Assembly (NCBI RefSeq): GCF_040930455.2
Contig: NZ_CP170494.1
DNA: 64,000 nucleotides
From: Neopusillimonas maritima
Lineage (GTDB): Bacteria; Pseudomonadota; Gammaproteobacteria; Burkholderiales; Burkholderiaceae_B
Reading direction: 5' to 3' (one strand)
Every line of letters starts with the position of its first letter. The stretch's first letter is position 1. Below the pieces are notes generated by a model that was not told where the DNA came from, did not search any database, and saw only the letters and a list, made by a program, of their open reading frames with translations. Made by a program: the position numbers and the translations under genes. Positions 16,317 to 23,623 of this stretch are shown piece after piece.

Positions 16317-16533
16317 AATTTCTCCTCGGTTATTCAACGTCGAAAGAATTTTCTTGGCGCCTTTCTATTGGCACCTCTCAGTTCAAAGTCTAAACCCCTT
16401 GGGAAAGACGAGTGTCATTAACCTTGCAAAGAACGTGTTTTTAGTTGGGTGCCAATGAGCGAAGTGTGCAACGCCTTGTGAACGCATAATGGATGATATG
16501 CTTGCCTCATTAACCCATGACACATGGCAAACC

Positions 16534-17322
16534 ATGACTTTACATGCCGTTAGGAAAACTCTAATTGCCTTTGCCGGCTGCGTATTTCTGGCTGCCACCG
16601 CAACCGAGGCAGTGGCCCAGTCCGAGAGTCCGGCACGAAGCTGGCGCACCGCAGCGCGGCACTCGGCCGGCATGGCCCCCGATCCAGCAGCGCTGAAAAA
16701 TGTCAACATTGTTCAGGTCTATGCCGCCTCAACCTGGGGCTGGCGAGGCAATTTTGCCGTTCACACCTGGCTCATTTTCAAGCGTGCCGAAGATAACGCT
16801 TACACTCGCTACGACGTCGTCGGATGGCGTAAACCCAATGTGGTTCAGCGCAACTATGGCCCGCCGGATGGGTACTGGTACGGCTCGGCCCCGCAGCTTC
16901 TGGTAGACCACCGCGGCCCGCATGTTGCCCAGATGATCGACGAAATTGAAACGGCGATTGCCGACTACCCTTACGCCGACACGTACAAAAGTTATCCGGG
17001 GCCCAACAGCAACACCTTTCTGGCACATATTGGTCGCCAGGTGCCGGCGCTGCAACTCGATCTGCCTGCCAACGCCATCGGCAAAGATTACCGCCCCCTG
17101 TACCAGCCTATTGGCCTTTCAACCTCGGGCACAGGAATTCAGGCATCGCTTTTGGGGCTGCTGGGCGTAACCCTGGGTTGGGAAGAAGGCCTTGAATTGA
17201 ACTTGCTGGGTCTGCATTTCGGTATCGACCTGAACCGCCCGGCGCTGCGTCTACCTTTCATTGGCCGGCTTGGAATGAGCGATACAACCTATACGAAAGA
17301 CGCGGCCAACGCGCATCCGTAA
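16534..17322 (+). CDS. DUF3750 family exported protein
   Basis: About 262 residues starting with a clear signal peptide (MTLHAVRKTLIAFAG...EAVAQ, cleavage near residue 29). The mature part matches the DUF3750 family: VYAASTWGWRGNFAVHTWL, WYGSAPQLLVDHRG, and the highly conserved SYPGPNSNTFLAHIGRQ followed by LPANAIGKDYRP. An upstream ATG at 16489 would add 15 residues before the signal peptide. The function is unknown, but the conserved Cys-free PGPNSNTF signature suggests an enzyme-like periplasmic fold. It stands alone, convergent with arfB. Confidence 0.8.
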   Translation: MTLHAVRKTLIAFAGCVFLAATATEAVAQSESPARSWRTAARHSAGMAPDPAALKNVNIVQVYAASTWGWRGNFAVHTWLIFKRAEDNAYTRYDVVGWRKPNVVQRNYGPPDGYWYGSAPQLLVDHRGPHVAQMIDEIETAIADYPYADTYKSYPGPNSNTFLAHIGRQVPALQLDLPANAIGKDYRPLYQPIGLSTSGTGIQASLLGLLGVTLGWEEGLELNLLGLHFGIDLNRPALRLPFIGRLGMSDTTYTKDAANAHP

Positions 17323-17350
17323 ACCCAAAATCAAAGCAGCGCGCTGCCCT

Positions 17351-17755
17351 CTACAACACCCGCCCCCGCAATCGCTTCACTTGCCCTCTTACCGCTTTGC
17401 CCTCAAGCCTGCGGCGCTTCGAACCCAGCGTGGGTCTTGTCGCTTTACGCACCCTGCGTGGCATCGACACGCTGTCCACCAAAGCTTGCAACCGCTCAAT
17501 GGCTTCCAGTTTGTTCTTTTCCTGACTACGGCTGCTTTGCGCCTTAATCACCACCACGCCGTCGTCGGTAATACGCTGATCGCGCAAGGCAAGCAGGCGC
17601 TCTTTGATCTCATCGGGCAGCGATGAGTGCGGAATTGAATAACGCAGATGAATGGCACTTGAAACCTTGTTCACGTTCTGGCCGCCCGTGCCCTGCGCGC
17701 GGATGGCGCTGAAAGTCATTTCGTCTTTTGAAACAGGGAACCGGGTGATCGTCAT
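17351..17755 (-). CDS. arfB: Peptidyl-tRNA hydrolase ArfB (YaeJ), ribosome rescue
   Basis: A 134-residue protein carrying the release-factor catalytic motif in RAQGTGGQNVNKV (GGQ near residues 24-26) and a basic C-terminal tail (RRVRKATRP...SKRRRLEGKAVRGQVKRLRG) that inserts into the empty mRNA channel. Its length matches ArfB and it lacks the codon-recognition domains of RF1/RF2. It hydrolyses peptidyl-tRNA on ribosomes stalled on truncated mRNA. It ends 29 bases from the DUF3750 gene in convergent orientation. Confidence 0.93.
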   Translation of the reverse strand: MTITRFPVSKDEMTFSAIRAQGTGGQNVNKVSSAIHLRYSIPHSSLPDEIKERLLALRDQRITDDGVVVIKAQSSRSQEKNKLEAIERLQALVDSVSMPRRVRKATRPTLGSKRRRLEGKAVRGQVKRLRGRVL

Positions 17756-17834
17756 AGCATGTTGAAAATAGTGTTTCGCATAAAAGTAACGCAGTTGGCG
17801 TCACAAAGCACCAGGCACCGGGTGGTACCTTGAT

Positions 17835-19064
17835 TTACCGTCCGGAAACAAGCAGCTTCTCAAGCGTCACCACGCCATTAGCCAGCCCATCCTCACACGA
17901 CATGGTTTGGCCTAACTGTACCGCTCGCTCAACAACTGCTTTGCTTTCTACAAAACAAAGCGCATCGGAAAGGGATTTCACCTCCGCGCGCACCGGCGAA
18001 ATTGGTGCCGACGCAACACCCAGGCGCTGCAGCCGGGATGCCCAGAAATGTTGGTCACCCACAAAAGGCATGACAATTGAAGGCTTGCCGGCCCGCGAGG
18101 CTGAATGCGTTGTACCCGACCCTCCATGATGAATCACGGCGGCCACTTGAGGGAAAAGCCAGTCGTGCGGCGTTTCATCGATACAAAGAATGTTATCGGG
18201 CAACGTGACTTCGCCCAAACCATTCCATCCCCGCGCGAATATCGCGCGCCGTCCGTCTAGCGCCGCAACCATTTGCTTCACAATTTTCGGCATATCGATG
18301 CCTGTCATACTGCCAAACCCCATGTAAATGGGTGCATCGCCTCGGGCAAGAAAACGGGCGAGGTCATCGGACGGGGTATAGTCGGCACCCGACCGCAGTA
18401 TCCACTGACCGCACACATAGGCGTTAGCGGGCCAGTCCTTCGGGCGTGGCAGCAGCGTTGGCGAGATGCCGTAAAGCATGGAGTGGTCTGTCCACAACGT
18501 TTTCCTTGACGGCAACGCCAGCACGTTGTCCCTGGCTTGGTTCAATGCTTTCTTGAAAGCGAACCAGAACAACTGATTCGTCAGTGCAAGGCTTGCCTTA
18601 TTAAGCCCGCGTGGAACCCATGAGGGCGGCAGGAACGGCGAGGCAAACTCCCGTGATGGCGTCAGCGGAATCATCCCTGCTCCAATGGCAGGAACATCAA
18701 GACGCTCCGCAACGGAAAGCCCCACAAAACCGGCTAACCCCGACGTCACGATTGCATCGCAACCTTGGGCAACGTCTAAGGTTTGTTTCATCCATGCTGC
18801 GCTATTTTCATTCGTGAGTTTCACAAGGGCTTGTGAAGTGCTTCGTGGCCCTTTTTGCGCCCATTCTGAAAAGAGTGTTCGAACGTCACCGGACAGAGGC
18901 GAGGCAGGAATTGCGCACGTGGACGCTAGCCCAAGGGTACGGGCATCTCCAAGCAAATGCACCTCATGTCCCGCTTGGCGCAGGGCATAACTTAGGGCTA
19001 TCAACGGGCGTGTGTCGCCTTCGGTGCCGTAGGTTAAAACAACAAGCCTCATTGAGCTATCCAT
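17835..19064 (-). CDS. UGT/MGT-type glycosyltransferase (GT1)
   Basis: About 409 residues with the GT-B fold of family GT1. The N-terminal acceptor domain opens with RLVVLTYGTEGDTRPLIALSYALRQAGHEV. The C-terminal donor domain has PIYMGFGSMTG and the signature HHGGSGTTHSASRAGKPSIVMPFVGDQHFWA that binds the nucleotide sugar. Relatives glycosylate small lipophilic molecules (sterols, macrolides, flavonoids), often as detoxification. Start may be ATG 19064 or ATG 19052 (MRLVVLTYG); neither has a strong ribosome site. It is transcribed divergently from a TetR gene with a shared 47-base control region, so it is probably under TetR repression and induced by its acceptor. Confidence 0.85.
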   Translation of the reverse strand: MDSSMRLVVLTYGTEGDTRPLIALSYALRQAGHEVHLLGDARTLGLASTCAIPASPLSGDVRTLFSEWAQKGPRSTSQALVKLTNENSAAWMKQTLDVAQGCDAIVTSGLAGFVGLSVAERLDVPAIGAGMIPLTPSREFASPFLPPSWVPRGLNKASLALTNQLFWFAFKKALNQARDNVLALPSRKTLWTDHSMLYGISPTLLPRPKDWPANAYVCGQWILRSGADYTPSDDLARFLARGDAPIYMGFGSMTGIDMPKIVKQMVAALDGRRAIFARGWNGLGEVTLPDNILCIDETPHDWLFPQVAAVIHHGGSGTTHSASRAGKPSIVMPFVGDQHFWASRLQRLGVASAPISPVRAEVKSLSDALCFVESKAVVERAVQLGQTMSCEDGLANGVVTLEKLLVSGR

Positions 19065-19090
19065 CTAAAAGTAAACGTCGTATACTTTAG
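19065..19090. promoter_or_regulatory. Candidate TetR operator between the glycosyltransferase and tetR
   Basis: CTAAAAGTA at 19065-19073 is mirrored by TACTTTAG at 19083-19090 around a nine-base spacer. It lies in the only gap between the divergent glycosyltransferase and TetR genes, overlapping the likely promoters (TATACT at 19081-19086). The palindrome is seen directly; TetR binding is inferred. Confidence 0.45.
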
Positions 19091-19111
19091 CATAATACTG
19101 AATACTGACTT

Positions 19112-19720
19112 ATGAACTCTTCTTTCCCACGCCCACACAATCGAGCAGATCTACCCGCACACATACGTCGCGTTGCGAGTACTCTTTTTCAATCGAACGG
19201 CTACACCCAGGTAACAATGGAACAGGTCGCCAACGAGGCATCTGTGTCAAAGCGTACTTTGTATAAATACTATCCCGCTAAGGAAGCGCTATTGGAAGAG
19301 GTGCTGGAAAAGACGCTGGCCGGTGATTTGGCAGAACTCGATCTGCTGTTCTACGAAGGGGGTAGTTTTCGCAGCACCGTTACGTCTGTGCTTCAGGCCT
19401 CTGCCCACTGGTGCGAGCGGCATACCGATTACCTTTTGCCCTATGTCCGCTACAAGTTCATTACTTTCGAACCGGATACAAATTCTAAAGAAGATCGTGG
19501 CCTACTTCCGTTCTGGACGACATTGATCGCCACAGCCCAGAACCGGGGAGAACTGCGTGCCAACCGCGCTCCCGCGCAGCTTGCTATTTACTTTCATTAT
19601 CTTTACCTGGGAGTACTCTTGCGCTGGCTGTCCATCCCCGAACTTGATTTGCAAAACGAATTCAATGCAATGGTGTCGTTCTTCCTGGAAGGTGCGTCTA
19701 ACAACGTTATTAAAAATTAA
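19112..19720 (+). CDS. TetR family regulator
   Basis: A 202-residue repressor. The N-terminal helix-turn-helix (residues 18-64) is classic: IRRVASTLFQSNGYTQVTMEQVANEASVSKRTLYKYYPAKEALLEEV. The remainder is an all-helical ligand-binding domain with an AefR-like C-terminal (TetR_C) look (PFWTTLIATAQNRGELRANRAPAQLA). It is divergent from a GT1 glycosyltransferase and most likely represses it and itself. The ligand is unknown. Confidence 0.88.
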   Translation: MNSSFPRPHNRADLPAHIRRVASTLFQSNGYTQVTMEQVANEASVSKRTLYKYYPAKEALLEEVLEKTLAGDLAELDLLFYEGGSFRSTVTSVLQASAHWCERHTDYLLPYVRYKFITFEPDTNSKEDRGLLPFWTTLIATAQNRGELRANRAPAQLAIYFHYLYLGVLLRWLSIPELDLQNEFNAMVSFFLEGASNNVIKN

Positions 19721-19745
19721 GAAGCAGGCTAATAACATGGAAATA

Positions 19746-20588
19746 CTATATCTCAATAGTTTGATCGCGCACTCTTTCCCACGTTTGCACTAGGCGCTTT
19801 CTGGCCGGGCCCCAGCGATAACCGCCCAGCACGCCGCTTTGTTGGATGACCCGATGGCAGGGAATCAGTAACGCAATGGGGTTGGCGCCAATGGCATTAC
19901 CCACTGCACGTGCCGCCTTGGGCGACCCCACCCACCGGGCAACCTGCGTGTAACTGGTGATCGCGCCCGGCGGTATTTTCAGCAAGGCACGCCAGACGGC
20001 AACTTGAAAATTGGTACCGGCCACATGCAGCGAAAGCGGGCCTGGCTTTTCCAGCTTATTACGACCAAAAATGGCGTCAATGACGTATTGCGTCGACGCG
20101 GCATTCTCCTTGATTACGCTTAACGGCCAGGAATGATGCAGGTCACCCAGCAGTTCTGCCTTACTGTTGAAATTCACAAACCCTGTCCGGCACACCCCGC
20201 GCGGCGTGACAGCGACAAACATGTGCCCCAGCGGTGTCGCGTGGATGCCGTACTGTATCTGTACCTGCTTTCCCTTGTTCTTGAACTCACCCGGCGTTAC
20301 CGCTTCAAGTTGCACAAAATGATCGTGCAACCTTGAACTTCCGCTTAAACCCAGCTCATGGGAAACATCAAGCAAAGAACGGGAGTTCGCCAGCAACGCT
20401 TTACCCCGCTCCAATGTCAGAAGCTGCAGAAAACGCTTGGGTGTCGTACCAGCCCAACGACAAAAGAGCCGCTGGAAATGGTAAGGACTAAGATGCACAT
20501 GCGCGGCAACCTCTTCCAAACTGGGTTGGTCAGCCGCCCTATCAATTAAATAGTCCATCGCGCTGGCGATGCGGTCGTAATCCAACAT
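19746..20588 (-). CDS. AraC-type/methylated-DNA-cysteine S-methyltransferase fusion (Ada C-terminal type)
   Basis: About 280 residues. An AraC helix-turn-helix occupies residues 5-105 (DQPSLEEVAAHVHLSPYHFQRLFCRWAGTTPKRF). A ribonuclease-like linker domain and the methyltransferase domain follow, with the acceptor cysteine in IPCHRVIQQSGVLGGYRWG. It lacks the N-terminal Zn/methylphosphotriester domain of E. coli Ada, so it should remove O6-methylguanine but sense damage differently. ATG 20588 has AGAGG upstream. The gene converges on tetR and is about 190 bases from the small DUF1328 gene. Confidence 0.9.
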   Translation of the reverse strand: MLDYDRIASAMDYLIDRAADQPSLEEVAAHVHLSPYHFQRLFCRWAGTTPKRFLQLLTLERGKALLANSRSLLDVSHELGLSGSSRLHDHFVQLEAVTPGEFKNKGKQVQIQYGIHATPLGHMFVAVTPRGVCRTGFVNFNSKAELLGDLHHSWPLSVIKENAASTQYVIDAIFGRNKLEKPGPLSLHVAGTNFQVAVWRALLKIPPGAITSYTQVARWVGSPKAARAVGNAIGANPIALLIPCHRVIQQSGVLGGYRWGPARKRLVQTWERVRDQTIEI

Positions 20589-20677
20589 GCTCAAGCCTCT
20601 TTAGTGCTTCCACAGAAACTATATTAAAAGCGTAATCGCCCAATGCCGACCCGAATCTTGCTGAGTTCATCAGAAAT

Positions 20678-20704
20678 AAAAAAGGGAACCCATCAAGGAT
20701 TCCC
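20678..20704 (-). terminator. Rho-independent terminator of the DUF1328 gene
   Basis: On the minus strand GGGAATCC pairs with GGGTTCCC (eight pairs including one G-T) across a five-base loop and is followed by TTTTTT. It lies about 75 bases downstream of the small DUF1328 gene's stop. Confidence 0.75.
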
Positions 20705-20777
20705 TATACCTGCGCATTTGTGCGCCTGGAAGATCAGCAGCCGGCTGTTTTTCAACGCCGGCCCGATACAACCGACG

Positions 20778-20936
20778 TTATCCGCCGCGACCAAAGAAGA
20801 AAGACACAATTGCCAGAATAATAAAGACCACAAAGATTATTTTTGCAATGTTCGCAGCCCCGGCGGCAATGCCGCCAAAGCCCAATACCGCGGCAATAAT
20901 TGCAATAATGAAAAAGCCAATTGCGTAACCAAGCAT
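20778..20936 (-). CDS. DUF1328 (YtjA-like) small membrane protein
   Basis: A 52-residue hydrophobic protein that begins MLGYAIGFFIIAIIAAVLGF and ends SFFFGRGG, with two membrane helices separated by a GGIAAGAANIAK turn. This is the complete DUF1328/YtjA pattern. A GAAGGGG ribosome site lies nine bases upstream of the ATG. These proteins are common in proteobacteria and often stress-induced; their molecular role is unknown. It is a monocistronic gene with its own terminator downstream. Confidence 0.9.
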   Translation of the reverse strand: MLGYAIGFFIIAIIAAVLGFGGIAAGAANIAKIIFVVFIILAIVSFFFGRGG

Positions 20937-21056
20937 TTTGATTCCCCTTCTTGTTTAATTGACCCGCAATTCATACTAGCAATTATTTGGTGGCTTGCTC
21001 ACTAAAGTTACAAATTTTTGATAATTCTAGTTATTCGACATATTTAATCGCATCAC

Positions 21057-21180
21057 CTAGGTTTGCGTGGCGTTGGTTTCATCAATGGCTATGCCATAAA
21101 AACCGTACGTATCGGTAAAACGGTTCCGGTCGTCGAAATTCAACCATAGCCTTAATAACCAGCGGCGGCGGGCGGCGTCA
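21057..21180 (-). pseudogene. Remnant of a TauD/TfdA-type dioxygenase C-terminus
   Basis: The leftward frame from 21179 to the TAG at 21057 encodes about 40 residues including DAARRRWLLRLWLNFDDRNRF. RRxLLRLWL is characteristic of the C-terminal arginine region of Fe(II)/2-oxoglutarate TauD/TfdA-like dioxygenases. No start or upstream catalytic part (HxD...H) exists: the fragment begins at the stop codon of the sigma-factor gene. It is probably the leftover of a gene lost when the ECF41 pair arrived or when the neighbouring DNA was deleted. Confidence 0.45.
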
Positions 21181-22053
21181 TACTGAAGACAGGTTTATTA
21201 TGCCGGCCGGTAGTTTGTCGGGATTGCGAACAATATAAATCGCTGAAATAGCACCGTCCTCGATCAAGAGCGACGTTGTTTGCACCAGCCCTTGTTCCAG
21301 CGACACAAAACTGGATAATCCATCGATACGGCAATGGGCCACCAGCAACTGGGAATGAAAGCCTGGCTTGCGATGCAAGCCAACGAAAAAGCGACTTACC
21401 TTATCGCACCCGATAACAGGGCGGTACGCCGAGGGTACTTTACCCCCTCCGTCGGTGTAGGTCACCACATTTTCAGACAATAAAGACACCAGCGCCTTTA
21501 AGTCGCCACCGCGCGTCGCGGTAAAAAACGCGTCCACAATAGATTTGCTCTGCTCTGCCGACACGGGAAAACGCGGGCGTGAATTACGAACGTGGGTGCG
21601 CGCCCGGGCGGCAAGCTGCCGACATGCAGCAGCGTCCCGGCCAATTGCATGCGCAACTTCATTAAATGAAAAACCAAAAACGTCATGCAGCAAAAACGCC
21701 GCCCGCTCCAGGGGCGATAACCGTTCCATTGCCAGCATTAACGCAAAGGTCACCCCGTCTTCGCCTTCCTCGTGCCAGTCGAGAACCGGTTCGGGCAGCC
21801 ACGGGCCAATATATTGTTCCCGCTGCACGCGAGCCGACTTCAGGAAGTCGAAGCACAATCGTGTAACGATTCGACTCAGAAACGCAACGGGTTCCTGAAC
21901 GCCGGCGCGATCGGTTCGATGCCAGCGTAAATACGCATCTTGCACAATATCCTCCGCATCGGCCATCGTACCCACCATCCGGTAAGCCAGCCGAATCAGG
22001 CGGCTTCGGTAGGGGTGAAATGACTCTGCGGCGCTTGTGTCGTGCGTTTGCAT
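21178..22053 (-). CDS. ECF41-type RNA polymerase sigma factor with SnoaL-like tail
   Basis: About 291 residues. Sigma region 2 is seen as PYRSRLIRLAYRMVGTMADAEDIVQDAYLRW and region 4 as MERLSPLERAAFLLHDVFGFSFNEVAHAIG. These are followed by an about 120-residue SnoaL/NTF2-like C-terminal domain (SKSIVDAFFTATRGGDLKALVSLLSENVV) typical of ECF41 sigma factors, which regulate themselves through this tail instead of an anti-sigma factor. ATG 22053 is used; a TTG two codons earlier is possible. It lies 18 bases after the AhpD-like gene, the hallmark ECF41 neighbour, and both are read from a matching ECF41 promoter. Confidence 0.92.
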   Translation of the reverse strand: MQTHDTSAAESFHPYRSRLIRLAYRMVGTMADAEDIVQDAYLRWHRTDRAGVQEPVAFLSRIVTRLCFDFLKSARVQREQYIGPWLPEPVLDWHEEGEDGVTFALMLAMERLSPLERAAFLLHDVFGFSFNEVAHAIGRDAAACRQLAARARTHVRNSRPRFPVSAEQSKSIVDAFFTATRGGDLKALVSLLSENVVTYTDGGGKVPSAYRPVIGCDKVSRFFVGLHRKPGFHSQLLVAHCRIDGLSSFVSLEQGLVQTTSLLIEDGAISAIYIVRNPDKLPAGIINLSSV

Positions 22054-22071
22054 TAACAAAACCCGAACCGG

Positions 22072-22512
22072 TTAAACCGGATGAACAGCGCGGAACCCCA
22101 CTGCAAAGCGATTCCAGGCGTTAATTGTTGTAATAGCCAAAGTAAGTTCAACTTGCTCTTGGGCGGAAAAAAGTTCATTCAACAATGCGTAGGCGTCGTC
22201 GGGCACCTGCGTTTGGGCAATGAGTGTGAGTGTTTCCGTCCACTCTAATGCGGCGCGCTCGCGCTTGGAATACAAAGGCGACTCGCGCCAGGCACTTAAT
22301 AAATATAAGCGCATTTCCGATTCGCCGTGTTTTCTGGCATCGGTGGTGTGCATATGAATGCAATACGCGCATCCATTCAGTTGCGACGCCCGTATTTTCA
22401 CCAGCTCCACCAAACCGCGCTCCAAACTTAAGTTATCTACAGAACGCTGCATGGCCATCATGGCGCGCACGACCTCAGGGGCCGCAGAAAAATAGTCCAG
22501 TCTTGGTTCCAT
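22072..22512 (-). CDS. AhpD-like carboxymuconolactone decarboxylase family protein
   Basis: A 146-residue all-helical protein with the redox motif in LNGCAYCIHMHTTDARKHGE (C-x-x-C followed by H-x-x-H-like residues) and the WRESPLYSKRERAALEWTETLT segment common to the family. In ECF41 loci this kind of protein is the main target gene and probably a peroxidase-like or redox enzyme. It is the first gene of the operon with the sigma factor, so its transcription is the read-out of ECF41 activity. Confidence 0.9.
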   Translation of the reverse strand: MEPRLDYFSAAPEVVRAMMAMQRSVDNLSLERGLVELVKIRASQLNGCAYCIHMHTTDARKHGESEMRLYLLSAWRESPLYSKRERAALEWTETLTLIAQTQVPDDAYALLNELFSAQEQVELTLAITTINAWNRFAVGFRAVHPV

Positions 22513-22545
22513 TTCATCCTCTCTATTTAAATGACTCCCCTTATA

Positions 22546-22572
22546 GACGAGTGAAAGACCAGGAATGTGACA
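22546..22572 (-). promoter_or_regulatory. ECF41-type promoter
   Basis: On the minus strand TGTCACA (22572-22566) and CGTC (22549-22546) are separated by 16 bases and lie 33 bases upstream of the AhpD-like start. TGTCACA-N16-CGTC is, as I recall it, the described ECF41 target promoter, and the sigma gene itself is the second gene of this operon, so autoregulation is expected. Confidence 0.75.
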
Positions 22573-22588
22573 TGTGCCCCTTAAAAAA

Positions 22589-23515
22589 TCATTCGTGTCC
22601 CGCTACCGGCACTAACGCATCCAGCGCGGGGCGAGCCAGCAGCGAGGCCAGCGCCTCGGGCATAAACTGGCGTTTAACCGTAATGGCGTAAAAGCTTTCG
22701 AACACGTTGGGTAACGGCAAGTATTCCACCAGCGTGCCTTGTTCAATTTCGTCGCGCACCACCACCGGCGGCAGCACTGACAATGCGCCGCTGTCGCGCG
22801 TCAACAAACGCAGCATGGCCATGTCGTCGGCCTCGGCGCGCACCACGGGATCAAGATTCCACATCGCGCAGAACCCATCAAAGGCAGTGCGAATGTCGCT
22901 TGAACGCCCCGGTAATATCCACGCTTTCTCGCGATAGCCTTCCGGAAACGCCTGACTTGGCTTATCGCGCGCGGGCCCCACAATGGATACCGGCTGGCGC
23001 GCCAACAATTGGCTTTGCCAAAGCTGTTGCTGCGCGGCATCCAAATGATTGTCTGAAACGACGTTCACATTCGACAAAACGAGATCCAACCGATGCTTTG
23101 TCATGCCGTCTAGCAAGCTGACCAAATCGGCTGAATACAGGTTCATTCGCACGGACGTATTCTGCAGCAAAGGGGCGACCAACGCTTTAACGAAGTTACG
23201 TGACATGGTCGACAAAACCCCGATGCGCAAGGTTTGAACGCTGGGCTCCACACCCCGGCGCAACAACGCCTCAAGCTCTTCACCTTTTGCAAATATGTCT
23301 TGCGCATAGGCCAGAACCCGCTGCCCCGCCTCGGTTAAGGTCAAACCACGCCCTCGGCGATCAAACAACGTGACCTCCATGCTTTCTTCAAGCTGTCGAA
23401 TCTGCGCCGACAAAGCCGACTGCGATACATGCAGGGCCTTCGCCACACGCGTCAGATTGCCGTCAGTGGCCACGCGCCAAAAATAATAAAGATGATGGTA
23501 GTTGAGTCGGCTCAT
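22589..23515 (-). CDS. LysR family regulator, NhaR-like, divergent from dabBA
   Basis: A 308-residue protein beginning MSRLNYHHLYYFWRVATDGN with the winged helix HVSQSALSAQIRQLEESMEVTLFDRRGRGLTLTEAG. The remainder is a LysR substrate-binding domain. NhaR-type LysR proteins respond to Na+ or related ionic stress. This one is divergent from, and shares a 108-base AT-rich gap with, the dabBA operon, so it very likely controls inorganic-carbon uptake. A GTTC-N9-GAAC repeat at 23526-23542 is a possible binding site. The effector is unknown. Confidence 0.85.
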   Translation of the reverse strand: MSRLNYHHLYYFWRVATDGNLTRVAKALHVSQSALSAQIRQLEESMEVTLFDRRGRGLTLTEAGQRVLAYAQDIFAKGEELEALLRRGVEPSVQTLRIGVLSTMSRNFVKALVAPLLQNTSVRMNLYSADLVSLLDGMTKHRLDLVLSNVNVVSDNHLDAAQQQLWQSQLLARQPVSIVGPARDKPSQAFPEGYREKAWILPGRSSDIRTAFDGFCAMWNLDPVVRAEADDMAMLRLLTRDSGALSVLPPVVVRDEIEQGTLVEYLPLPNVFESFYAITVKRQFMPEALASLLARPALDALVPVAGHE

Positions 23516-23623
23516 GTCTTTATATGTTCTTTATAAGTGAACGATTATTTAATATTTATCTATTTTACTTTATGAGTACCCATTGTCATACTTCCCGCAC
23601 ATTGAAAATAAAGGGAAAGTTTC

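Noticed and set aside
20643..21005. A rightward 120-codon frame over the DUF1328 gene
   Set aside because: It is antisense to the clear DUF1328 gene with ribosome site and terminator, and its translation resembles nothing known.
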